A DNA stretch of 11,959 bases from Phycisphaerae bacterium (lineage in GTDB: Bacteria; Planctomycetota; Phycisphaerae; Phycisphaerales; SM1A02): contig JABJQE010000314.1 in assembly GCA_018663565.1 (NCBI GenBank), forward strand, positions 1 to 11,959, written 5' to 3'. Under the pieces are notes generated by a model. The model ran no database searches. It saw only the letters and a list, made by a program, of their open reading frames with translations, and had not been told where the DNA came from. The position numbers were made by a program, and so were the translations under genes. Below, in pieces: positions 6,474 to 11,959 of this stretch (within the stretch, counting starts at the first letter, position 1; each line of letters begins with the position of its first letter).

Positions 6474-8483
6474 TCACTGCAGGCTGCGGATATAGGCGTC
6501 GAGCTTTGGGTCGCGGCCCAGGTAATCGTGGAGCATGTCGCTTGCATCGGCTGAGCCGCCTCGGGAGAGGACGTGCATTCGGTAGTAGGCGCCAGCTTCT
6601 GGACTGAGCATTCCGAGGTCTTTAAATCGCTCGGCCATGTCTTCTGCAAAGACTTTAGACCAGAGGTATCCGTAATAACCGCCTTGGTAGCCAGTGAGGT
6701 GGCCGAAGCCAGCTTGGAACCATGTGTTCGGTATTGCTTCGAGCAGTGTGCATTGTTCAACCATGTCCAGACCAAGCTGAGTTGTATCAACATCACCATC
6801 CGCGCTGGTGTGGTACGCCTGGTCAATTGATCCGAGCCACACTTGTCCCTGATCGAGCATGCCCTTACTGAGGCTCTTGGCCGCAATCATTCGCTCAAGT
6901 AGGTCGGTTGGAAGCGGCTCGCCGGTCTCCCAGTGCCCACTGATCAGCGGGAGTGTCTCAGGGCTCCATACCCAGGCTTCAAACATCTGGCTTGGCGCCT
7001 CGACGAAGTCTCGCTCCACGCTGGTCCCGCTGAAGCGTGCCGTTTCGGTTTCGGTCAATAGCGTGTGCAGGCAGTGACCGAACTCATGGAAGAAAGTCTT
7101 GGCCTGATCGTGACTGAGTAGGCTGGGACGATCATCGGTTGGTTTGGGAAAGTTGCACACGAGCGCGGCGACGGGCTTCTGAACGCTTCCGTCGCCCCAC
7201 ACCTTTCGGGGCACAATGCCCCACTGCGCGGCGTGCCCAAACTTGTTTTCGCGTGGATACATATCCATATAGAACTCACCGATCGTATTGCCCGTCCCGC
7301 GGTCAACGACCTCGAAGTACTCAACGTCTTCGTGCCACACGGGCGCATCGGCTGGGGGATTGATTGGGCGGTAGTCGATTCCATAGAGATCCTGCGTGAT
7401 CTTGAACAACCCGTCTCGGACTCGGTGGAATGGGAAGTACGCTTTGATTGCGTTGGAGTCAACGTTGTAGTCACGTTCTCGCACACGTTCTTGCCAGTAG
7501 CCAAAGTCCCAGGGCCGAATAGTTGCTGTAGTGTCGCCGGTGGCATCTTGCTTCGCTTCGGTCAGCAGGGCAAGGTCCTCGGCGGCTTTCTCGGCGAGTA
7601 GTGGGCGGAGCTGTGCGTAGAAAGACTCGACGGTCGCTGCATTCTTCGACATGCGAATTTCATTCTCAAAGTCGCTCGCGTGATCGAACCCAAGTAGATT
7701 TGCCTGGCGAGCTCGTAGAACAAGGAGTTTTTCAAGAACGTCTACGTTGGCTTTCGCGCGACGGCGTCGGGAGAGCCACATTTTCTGACGCGTACCTTCG
7801 TTCGGTGAGTGATCGAGAATTGGAATGGAGGTTGGGTAGTCCATGCCAAGGGCATACATGTCGCCTGCGCGGGTGAGTCCAGCGATGTAGTCGGCTGGCA
7901 TTCCAGCAACTTCTTCTTCGGTCAAGAAGAGTGTCGTGGTGTCGTTGAGAATGTTCTGATCAAACTCGATTGAAAGCAGATTCATCTGCTTTTCGATGCT
8001 GGTCAACTCAAGACGAGCTTCTGGTGTCAGCCCCATGCCAGCGCGGCGATAGTCACGCAAGATGAATTGCAACAACCTCGCGTGCTCGCCATCGAGTTGC
8101 GGGTTCGTGTCGGCGTACGACTTGATTGCCGAGTACAACGCCTCGTTTTTTCCAAGGTCAATGGACCAATTCATCCAGGCTTCTTCGCGGGACCGCGCGG
8201 CGTCTCGCATGGCGGCATCGGGGTGAACGTAGCCCATGAAGGCCATAAGGCTGCCGTCGCGATCAAAGTGCGCGCTGATGTCGTCCATCGCAAGGATCGT
8301 ATTTTCGAACGTCCGTTGGTCATCGGGAACAGCGATGATGGCGGCGATGCGATCGTTCGCTTGCGAAAGGGCTATGTCAAAACGATCACCCAGTTCGGCG
8401 GGCGTTTGCGGGACAGCAGGTGAGAGGGCGGCGTGAACGAGCGAGCAAGATCCCATAAGCGCAATAACGAGCGTGCGAAACAT
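6474..8483 (-). CDS. Secreted M3 family oligopeptidase (thimet/oligopeptidase A-like)
   Basis: The 669-residue product is a zinc metallopeptidase of family M3, which cleaves short peptides within an enclosed channel. The zinc site H466-E-F-G-H470 (in TFFHEFGHCLHTLL) and the third ligand E495 in DFVEAPSQMFEAW are present. The conserved HLTGYQGGYYGYLWSKVFAEDM substrate-binding segment also fits the family. The N-terminal half is the helical M3 domain. A signal peptide (FRTLVIALMGSCSLVHA) implies export, whereas E. coli OpdA and Dcp are not preceded by such a leader, so this is probably a periplasmic peptide-recycling enzyme. ATG 8483 is chosen because GGAG (8490-8493) lies 6 bases upstream; an in-frame TTG at 8495 is just before it. 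It lies 34 bases downstream of the FKBP gene on the same strand. All catalytic residues are intact. Confidence 0.93.
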   Translation of the reverse strand: MFRTLVIALMGSCSLVHAALSPAVPQTPAELGDRFDIALSQANDRIAAIIAVPDDQRTFENTILAMDDISAHFDRDGSLMAFMGYVHPDAAMRDAARSREEAWMNWSIDLGKNEALYSAIKSYADTNPQLDGEHARLLQFILRDYRRAGMGLTPEARLELTSIEKQMNLLSIEFDQNILNDTTTLFLTEEEVAGMPADYIAGLTRAGDMYALGMDYPTSIPILDHSPNEGTRQKMWLSRRRRAKANVDVLEKLLVLRARQANLLGFDHASDFENEIRMSKNAATVESFYAQLRPLLAEKAAEDLALLTEAKQDATGDTTATIRPWDFGYWQERVRERDYNVDSNAIKAYFPFHRVRDGLFKITQDLYGIDYRPINPPADAPVWHEDVEYFEVVDRGTGNTIGEFYMDMYPRENKFGHAAQWGIVPRKVWGDGSVQKPVAALVCNFPKPTDDRPSLLSHDQAKTFFHEFGHCLHTLLTETETARFSGTSVERDFVEAPSQMFEAWVWSPETLPLISGHWETGEPLPTDLLERMIAAKSLSKGMLDQGQVWLGSIDQAYHTSADGDVDTTQLGLDMVEQCTLLEAIPNTWFQAGFGHLTGYQGGYYGYLWSKVFAEDMAERFKDLGMLSPEAGAYYRMHVLSRGGSADASDMLHDYLGRDPKLDAYIRSLQ

Positions 8484-8517
8484 CTCTATCTCCAAGGTGT
8501 TAGGTGGACGGGTGTCG

Positions 8518-9420
8518 TCAGGAGTTGTCGGCCGAAGCGGTTACTTCAGTGGGGCTGATGTATTCGACGTCGATAATGAGTGTCGAGCCAGGGGGTACAT
8601 CACCCAGTGGATTGAATCCGGCGCCGAGCGTTGGTGGCACGATCAACTTCCTGGCACTTCCAGGCGTCATGCCAAAGAGTCCTTCGGACAAGGCCGGCAT
8701 GAGTGAGTCGTTCAGTGTGATAGACACCGGCAACGCACCAGAGGCGTGCCACGGTGTGCCGTCGGCATACCAACCTGTGACTTGAATGGTGCCCGTGTCG
8801 CCAATCGCCAGAGGGGCGCCGTTTCCAGCGGTGAGGTCATACCAGCGGAGTCCGGAGGACGAACCGTTTCGGGAAGCATCGGCAATCGGCTTGCCTGGGA
8901 GTGGGCTTGGCATGGCGGGTTCGTCGCCAATGGAAACGAGTTCGATATCCATTACTACATCTTGCGGCGGCCCACTGAGTGGCCAACGCCCGCGATCTTT
9001 CGCGCTGATCCACACCTTGCGTGATTCGCCAACCTTCATATCGCCAATGGCGGTGGACCAACCCGAGAACGCCGCGTCATTACCCGTGGGCAAAACGAGC
9101 TCATCTGGTCCGTCGCCGCCGCCGAAGAACTGCGTACCGTTCATTGACCAGGCGCTGATATTCATCGTGGCAGTTGTTGGTTCGATGGGCAGCATTTCGC
9201 CGGTTCCCTCGGTGAGGGTCCATGCAAGCACGTTGTCACCAAGATCGGTTCCGTCGCCAGTTGCCAACGCTCCCGGAAGAGTGGCGGCATTGATGACTAG
9301 CTTTGCGGGCGGAGCAATCTTGGTCGTTTCTGGCATCGTTGGCTTGGCGGCCTCTTGCTCGCAGGCAGATAGGCTGGCGAGCGAGGCGAGGGTGGCGATA
9401 GTGAGAAGAGTTCGGATCAT
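8518..9420 (-). CDS. Tandem FKBP-type peptidyl-prolyl isomerase lipoprotein
   Basis: The 300-residue protein has a lipoprotein signal (MIRTLLTIATLASLASLSAC) with lipobox LSAC and lipidated Cys20. It contains two FKBP-fold domains, about residues 65-165 and 190-290. Domain 1 shows MNGTQFF, FSGWSTAIGDMKVGESRKVWI and VVMDIELVSI; domain 2 shows YADGTPW, LSEGLFGMTPGSARKLIVPP and PPGSTLIIDVEYIS. FKBPs catalyse prolyl cis-trans isomerisation in folding. The pocket Trp (FKBP12 W59) is kept in domain 1 as W121 but replaced in domain 2 (MPALSEGL), and the FDSS motif is lost from both. Activity may therefore be reduced and the protein may act as a chaperone. ATG 9420 has GGAG (9430-9433) 9 bases upstream. 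It heads a likely operon with the M3 peptidase. Location is periplasmic, tethered to a membrane. Confidence 0.88.
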   Translation of the reverse strand: MIRTLLTIATLASLASLSACEQEAAKPTMPETTKIAPPAKLVINAATLPGALATGDGTDLGDNVLAWTLTEGTGEMLPIEPTTATMNISAWSMNGTQFFGGGDGPDELVLPTGNDAAFSGWSTAIGDMKVGESRKVWISAKDRGRWPLSGPPQDVVMDIELVSIGDEPAMPSPLPGKPIADASRNGSSSGLRWYDLTAGNGAPLAIGDTGTIQVTGWYADGTPWHASGALPVSITLNDSLMPALSEGLFGMTPGSARKLIVPPTLGAGFNPLGDVPPGSTLIIDVEYISPTEVTASADNS

Positions 9421-9577
9421 GCGATTGGGCTCCAAGTACGGTATTCAGCAAGGGTAGCGGCTATCGGTGTGGGTGTCTTGGGGCCTGCGGCACTGTGGAT
9501 AGAGTCTGTATTGCGTGTTGGAAGAACCCAATCAGACCATAAAAGAGGGGCTACGGCATTCGACGGAGGCAAGTCTG
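9421..9577. other. Intergenic stretch without a recognised gene
   Basis: This stretch between the divergent FKBP gene and the mini-ORF should contain the FKBP-operon promoter. I see no convincing -35/-10 pair, hairpin or conserved RNA in it. Its right end carries GGAGG (9565-9569), the ribosome binding site of the following small reading frame. Confidence 0.4.
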
Positions 9578-9640
9578 ATGGAACTGCCAGACCAATGGTG
9601 TGCCTTGCTCGGGTTATTCAACGCAAACGGCGTTGAATAA
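9578..9640 (+). CDS. Possible 20-codon leader-type mini-ORF
   Basis: ATG 9578 is preceded by a strong GGAGG at 9565-9569 with an 8-base spacer, the best ribosome binding site in the window. The frame encodes MELPDQWCALLGLFNANGVE and stops at TAA 9638-9640. Its last nine codons plus stop lie in the perfect hairpin at 9613-9641. It could be a leader peptide, a small protein, or a chance frame inside decayed sequence. No homology can be judged at this length. Confidence 0.3.
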   Translation: MELPDQWCALLGLFNANGVE

Positions 9641-9641
9641 C
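9613..9641. other. Perfect 12-bp inverted repeat / hairpin
   Basis: GTTATTCAACGC (9613-9624), a 5-base loop AAACG, and the exact complement GCGTTGAATAAC (9630-9641). No T-run follows on either strand, so it is not a classical intrinsic terminator. It may be an attenuator-like RNA hairpin, a protein-binding dyad or a recombination site. Confidence 0.75.
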
Positions 9642-10042
9642 TTGTTGTGGGATGTTCCTGCACCGGACCATCTGGGGTGGGGACGATCAGTATCACAATT
9701 TCCTCTTTGGTGCTGGTGGTTATCTCTCCATGGGCAGTGTCACGCCAATAGGTGATCAGCTGGAATTTACCGGTTACTGGACGACGGCTCTCCTGGGTGC
9801 TGAAACCGAGTTGCTCTTCACCATGGACACGTCGGATGGCTTCGTCTCCGACACCGAATACCAGTTCGCCTCGAATCTCTACATCTCTGATGGATTGGCC
9901 GGTTTCCTGCTTGAATCCGGACTTGCCGACACAGATCTGACCGGTCAGTGGGCTGGCAGCTACAGCGGCTCGGCCACGATCTCCTATGTGCTTGGCCCTG
10001 GTGGGGCTCCTGGGGTTTGCTGGACGTCGTCGAAAACGCTGA
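9637..10042 (+). pseudogene. Frameshifted remnant of a surface protein with PEP-CTERM-like anchor
   Basis: One frame from 9637 (first ATG 9652) encodes a plausible beta-rich secreted-protein segment: YHNFLFGAGGYLSMGSV, TPIGDQLEFTGYWTTALL, TDLTGQWAGSYSGSATISY. No signal peptide precedes it. After ATISYV (about 9990) this frame becomes unlikely and would run on over the deacetylase gene. The +1 frame at 9989-10042 instead reads LALVGLLGFAGRRRKR and stop, a hydrophobic helix with an Arg-rich end typical of the sorting or anchoring tails of Phycisphaerae surface proteins. The expected Pro/Gly-rich element before that helix is missing, consistent with a small deletion. The upstream frame (ALNNLLWDVPAPDHLGWG, about 9630-9683) may be a further piece split off by a second frameshift. 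Sequencing error is an alternative to true decay. Ending at 10042 leaves a normal convergent gap to the deacetylase. Confidence 0.55.
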
Positions 10043-10088
10043 GCTGTTTGATGATCCAAAACCCGAACCTTGTGGGCAGCATGCCCGT

Positions 10089-10793
10089 TCAGAATCGGGT
10101 CCGACCAAAGCGCAATTTAACACGCAATTTCCAATGCCCATCGGTGCCTTCCATTGGCACACGACACATCGCCCACGGACGCTTGCTTGGAACCTGAGCA
10201 AGTGATGAGCCTATGCGAAAAGCCATCTGGAGCGGCGATGCCTCAAAGACATGAGCCAGTGTTGATCGATCGGATGCTCGTCGCGGAAACTTGCCGCCCG
10301 GATAGGCAAATGCGGGCGTCAGTGGAAGCCCCGAGTCCTGAAACCACGTGAGCCCCTGAGCCAGGAGCGTACGCATCGTGTCCTCCGGCATGGCATCCCA
10401 ATCTTCATGAGCCCAGCCATGGAGCCCAATCTCCAAGCCTTCGGTGGCCAGTTGCTTGAGCGTGTCCACAGACATGAGCGGCGTCCCTCCCCCGTCCCAT
10501 GTGTCCTCGCCGCCAACACAGGTCGGGACAACAAAGTTGATTGCGGTATACCCATAGGTCTTCAGCAGTGGCCACGCCGTGTCAGCAAAGTCTTGGTACC
10601 CATCGTCAAAACTCACCACAAAGCGCCTGCGGCCGAGGTTGCGTCCATGCATCAAGTCGGTCATCGTCGCCGACCGCCACCCCGCTCGCTTCAGGTGCTG
10701 CAGCTGCGCCGCAAACACATCTGGTGGCGTGTTCATCGAAGATCCCTGACCGGATGTAATTCGGTGATAGAGCAAGACGGGGATACGAGGCAT
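10089..10793 (-). CDS. Polysaccharide deacetylase (NodB domain, CE4)
   Basis: The 234-residue protein opens with IPVLLYHRIT, typical of NodB-fold deacetylases. It carries motif 1 SFDDGYQDF (catalytic-base Asp63 and metal-binding Asp64), motif 2 HGWAH (metal ligands His125 and His129) and motif 3 AYPGG (163-167). CE4 enzymes remove N- or O-acetyl groups from cell-surface or exported polysaccharides using a divalent metal. No signal peptide or membrane helix is seen, so action in the cytoplasm or export by another route is possible. Length and C-terminus (RVKLRFGRTRF) suit the short form of this family found in glycan biosynthesis loci. The ATG at 10793 lacks a clear ribosome binding site. It is divergent from the glycosyltransferase gene with about 32 bases between, suggesting a joint role in envelope polysaccharide or lipooligosaccharide synthesis. 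Substrate unknown. Confidence 0.9.
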   Translation of the reverse strand: MPRIPVLLYHRITSGQGSSMNTPPDVFAAQLQHLKRAGWRSATMTDLMHGRNLGRRRFVVSFDDGYQDFADTAWPLLKTYGYTAINFVVPTCVGGEDTWDGGGTPLMSVDTLKQLATEGLEIGLHGWAHEDWDAMPEDTMRTLLAQGLTWFQDSGLPLTPAFAYPGGKFPRRASDRSTLAHVFEASPLQMAFRIGSSLAQVPSKRPWAMCRVPMEGTDGHWKLRVKLRFGRTRF

Positions 10794-10825
10794 GTCCGCA
10801 GGGTACCCCGTCGGTCGGGTATGGT

Positions 10826-11605
10826 TTGAGGGTGGCCAGTATCAGTGTGGTTCTGATTAGTTTCAATGAGTCCGAGCGAATCGGCGAGTGCTTGCGATGT
10901 GTCGCATGGGCTGACGAGATTATCGTGGTGGATTCAGAAAGTACAGATGACACACGGGCCATCGCAGCGAAGTACACGCCGCTCGTACACAACATCCCTT
11001 GGGCTGGATTTGGTCCGCAAAAGAACACGGCCATTGATCTGGCGACCAGTGATTGGATTCTGTCTATTGATTGTGATGAGTATGTCAGTAGTCAATTGGC
11101 CGACGAGATTGCCAGCGTCATCAAGATGACCGATTGTCACGGCTTCATGATTCCCTTCCGCAATCGCTTTCTTGGGCGAAGCATGCGCTTTGGCGAATGG
11201 TCCGGAGAGCGCAAACTGCGGCTTTTTCGTCGAGGGCATGGGCGGTTTACAGATGTGTCGCTGCATGAGCGACTGGAAGTCGATGGAAAGGTGTCTCGGC
11301 TTCGGGGTTGGATTGTGCACGACACCTGCCCCACCAGCAGTCATTTGCGACAGAAGCAAATGCACTACGCGGGCATCGGTGCACAAGCGGCCATCGACCG
11401 TGGCAAACGGATCACGCTGTGGGGTGCAGCTGCACGAGCTGGCTGGGCGTTTGCACGCAGCTACCTCCTGAAGGGTGGTGTGCTCGATGGTCGCACGGGC
11501 TGGTCGCTTGCATGGGTCCTTGGCCAAAGTACGTGGATCAAGTATCGCTGGGTAGCGGCGGGGTCGGTCCCACAGGCATATCGGCCTCGCTCGGGAGTGG
11601 ATTGA
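10826..11605 (+). CDS. Family 2 glycosyltransferase, WaaE/KdtX-like
   Basis: The 259-residue protein begins with ISVVLISFNESERIGECL and WADEIIVVDSESTDDT, the nucleotide-binding half of a GT-A fold. WAGFGPQKNTAIDLA and LSIDCDEYV, with the DxD-type metal site D82-C-D84, follow. FRNRFLGRSMRFGEW, LRLFRRGHGRFTD and VSLHERLEVDGKV match the WaaE/KdtX-like lipopolysaccharide core glucosyltransferases. These cytoplasmic, membrane-associated enzymes transfer a sugar from a nucleotide donor to the LPS inner core; donor and acceptor cannot be read from sequence. The C-terminal part (GWAFARSYLLKGGVLDGRTG) is the usual membrane-binding amphipathic segment. The start is uncertain: TTG 10826 and GTG 10832 are both in frame with no good ribosome binding site, and no ATG is available before the conserved core. 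It is divergent from the deacetylase and convergent with atpD. Confidence 0.92.
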   Translation: MRVASISVVLISFNESERIGECLRCVAWADEIIVVDSESTDDTRAIAAKYTPLVHNIPWAGFGPQKNTAIDLATSDWILSIDCDEYVSSQLADEIASVIKMTDCHGFMIPFRNRFLGRSMRFGEWSGERKLRLFRRGHGRFTDVSLHERLEVDGKVSRLRGWIVHDTCPTSSHLRQKQMHYAGIGAQAAIDRGKRITLWGAAARAGWAFARSYLLKGGVLDGRTGWSLAWVLGQSTWIKYRWVAAGSVPQAYRPRSGVD

Positions 11606-11715
11606 CCGAGATGCCCTGATTGCAAACAAGAAAGCATCAGATCCTGAACAAGTCCGTGGGGACGCCGCACGATTGATTGGCACATCAGGCCAATGATGCT
11701 GTGGCACACACGAAA

Positions 11716-11745
11716 CAGGCGAGCCCACCGGAGTGGACTCGCCTG
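11716..11745. terminator. Hairpin between convergent glycosyltransferase and atpD
   Basis: CAGGCGAG (11716-11723) pairs perfectly with CTCGCCTG (11738-11745). After one C-A mismatch, CCAC pairs with GTGG around a CGGA tetraloop. It lies 29 bases past the atpD stop on the minus strand and is followed there by GTTTCG, only a weak T-run. It probably ends transcription from both sides. Confidence 0.55.
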
Positions 11746-11773
11746 CTGTTCATCGTGAATAGGCGTCGGAGGG

Positions 11774-11959
11774 TCAGCCAGCAGCTTCAGCGGCCATTCG
11801 CTCGGCCTTTTCCTTGGCATCGTCGAGTGTGCCGACGTACATGAAGGCACTCTCTGGAAGGTCGTCGCCTTCGCCTGCAACCAGTCGCTCGAATGAATCG
11901 ATGGTTTCGGAGAGTGGCGTGGTGACGCCCGGGAATCCTGTGAACTGCTCAGCCACATA
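11774..11959 (-). CDS. atpD: F1 ATP synthase subunit beta, C-terminal end (partial)
   Basis: The last 61 codons of the beta subunit run off the right edge. YVAEQFTGFPGVTTPL, ETIDSFERLVAGEGDDLPE and SAFMYVGTLDDAKEKAE match the C-terminal helical domain of AtpD (typical form VAEVFTG...LPEQAFYMVG...EEAVEKA). The catalytic P-loop domain lies outside the window. The frame continues through the edge; the GTG at 11954-11956 is an internal Val, not a start. The beta subunit forms the catalytic sites of F1. No atpC (epsilon) follows: the 168 bases to the glycosyltransferase end are too short and contain a hairpin instead. Confidence 0.95.
   Translation of the reverse strand, partial: YVAEQFTGFPGVTTPLSETIDSFERLVAGEGDDLPESAFMYVGTLDDAKEKAERMAAEAAG

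Noticed and set aside
7055..7546. Second minus-strand frame inside the M3 peptidase gene
   Set aside because: The overlapping frame carries HEFGH and other M3 motifs; this one has no recognisable domain and is a shadow.
8484..8495. TTG start at 8495 for the M3 peptidase (and TTG at 9435 for the FKBP gene)
   Set aside because: In both cases the TTG is part of the TTGGAG ribosome binding site region of an ATG 12-15 bases downstream.
9532..10059. Minus-strand open frame of 175 codons
   Set aside because: Its N-terminal RFRRRPANPRSP is the antisense of the anchor-tail sequence; no domain, and composition is unlike neighbouring proteins.
10043..10197. Extension of the plus frame from 9652 to 10197
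   Set aside because: It would run over the end of the deacetylase gene and lacks protein-like character after about 9990; the +1 frame gives a recognised anchor tail and stop at 10042.
10934..11728. Long minus-strand frame over the glycosyltransferase
   Set aside because: It is antisense to a clear GT2 gene and encodes no recognisable domain.

Overview
The window looks like a chromosomal segment of a planctomycete, most likely of the class Phycisphaerae. The support is a DUF1573 protein, a dockerin-like Ca-binding module of the form DINGDGTTNIDDML...NFGPC, a C-terminal LALVGLLGFAGRRRKR anchor of the PEP-CTERM/GlyGly type common in that class, many secreted or membrane proteins, and poorly conserved Shine-Dalgarno sites. 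This is inference from family recognition; no phylogenetic marker is complete. No tRNA, rRNA, CRISPR array, transposase or phage gene is visible.

Layout. 1-2826: the N-terminal part of a CASTOR/POLLUX-type ion channel (minus, running off the left edge), an unrecognised membrane-anchored protein (minus), and a divergent CorA Mg2+/Co2+ transporter (plus). 2915-5073: a DUF1573 exported protein (minus) divergent from a strongly unusual secreted protein (plus) made of fifteen Cys-rich octapeptide repeats with a dockerin-like module inside. 5081-6295: an apparent two-gene leftward operon of an outer-membrane beta-barrel and a monoheme cytochrome c lipoprotein, preceded by tandem palindromic operator-like sites that overlap a candidate promoter. 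6474-9420: a leftward pair of a tandem-FKBP lipoprotein and a secreted M3 oligopeptidase. 9421-10088: little or no intact coding sequence. It holds a 20-codon mini-ORF with a strong ribosome binding site, a perfect 12-bp hairpin, and a frameshifted remnant of a surface protein with a sorting-type C-terminus. 10089-11605: a polysaccharide deacetylase (minus) divergent from a WaaE-like family 2 glycosyltransferase (plus). 11774-11959: the C-terminal end of the F1 ATP synthase beta subunit (minus), with a hairpin between it and the convergent glycosyltransferase.

The genes fall into an ion-transport group (channel, CorA), an envelope/periplasm group (DUF1573, Cys-rich repeat protein, beta-barrel plus cytochrome, FKBP plus M3 peptidase), and an envelope polysaccharide group (deacetylase, glycosyltransferase). 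The most novel object is the Cys-rich repeat protein: 60 cysteines in 332 residues, and no lysine or arginine after the signal peptide.
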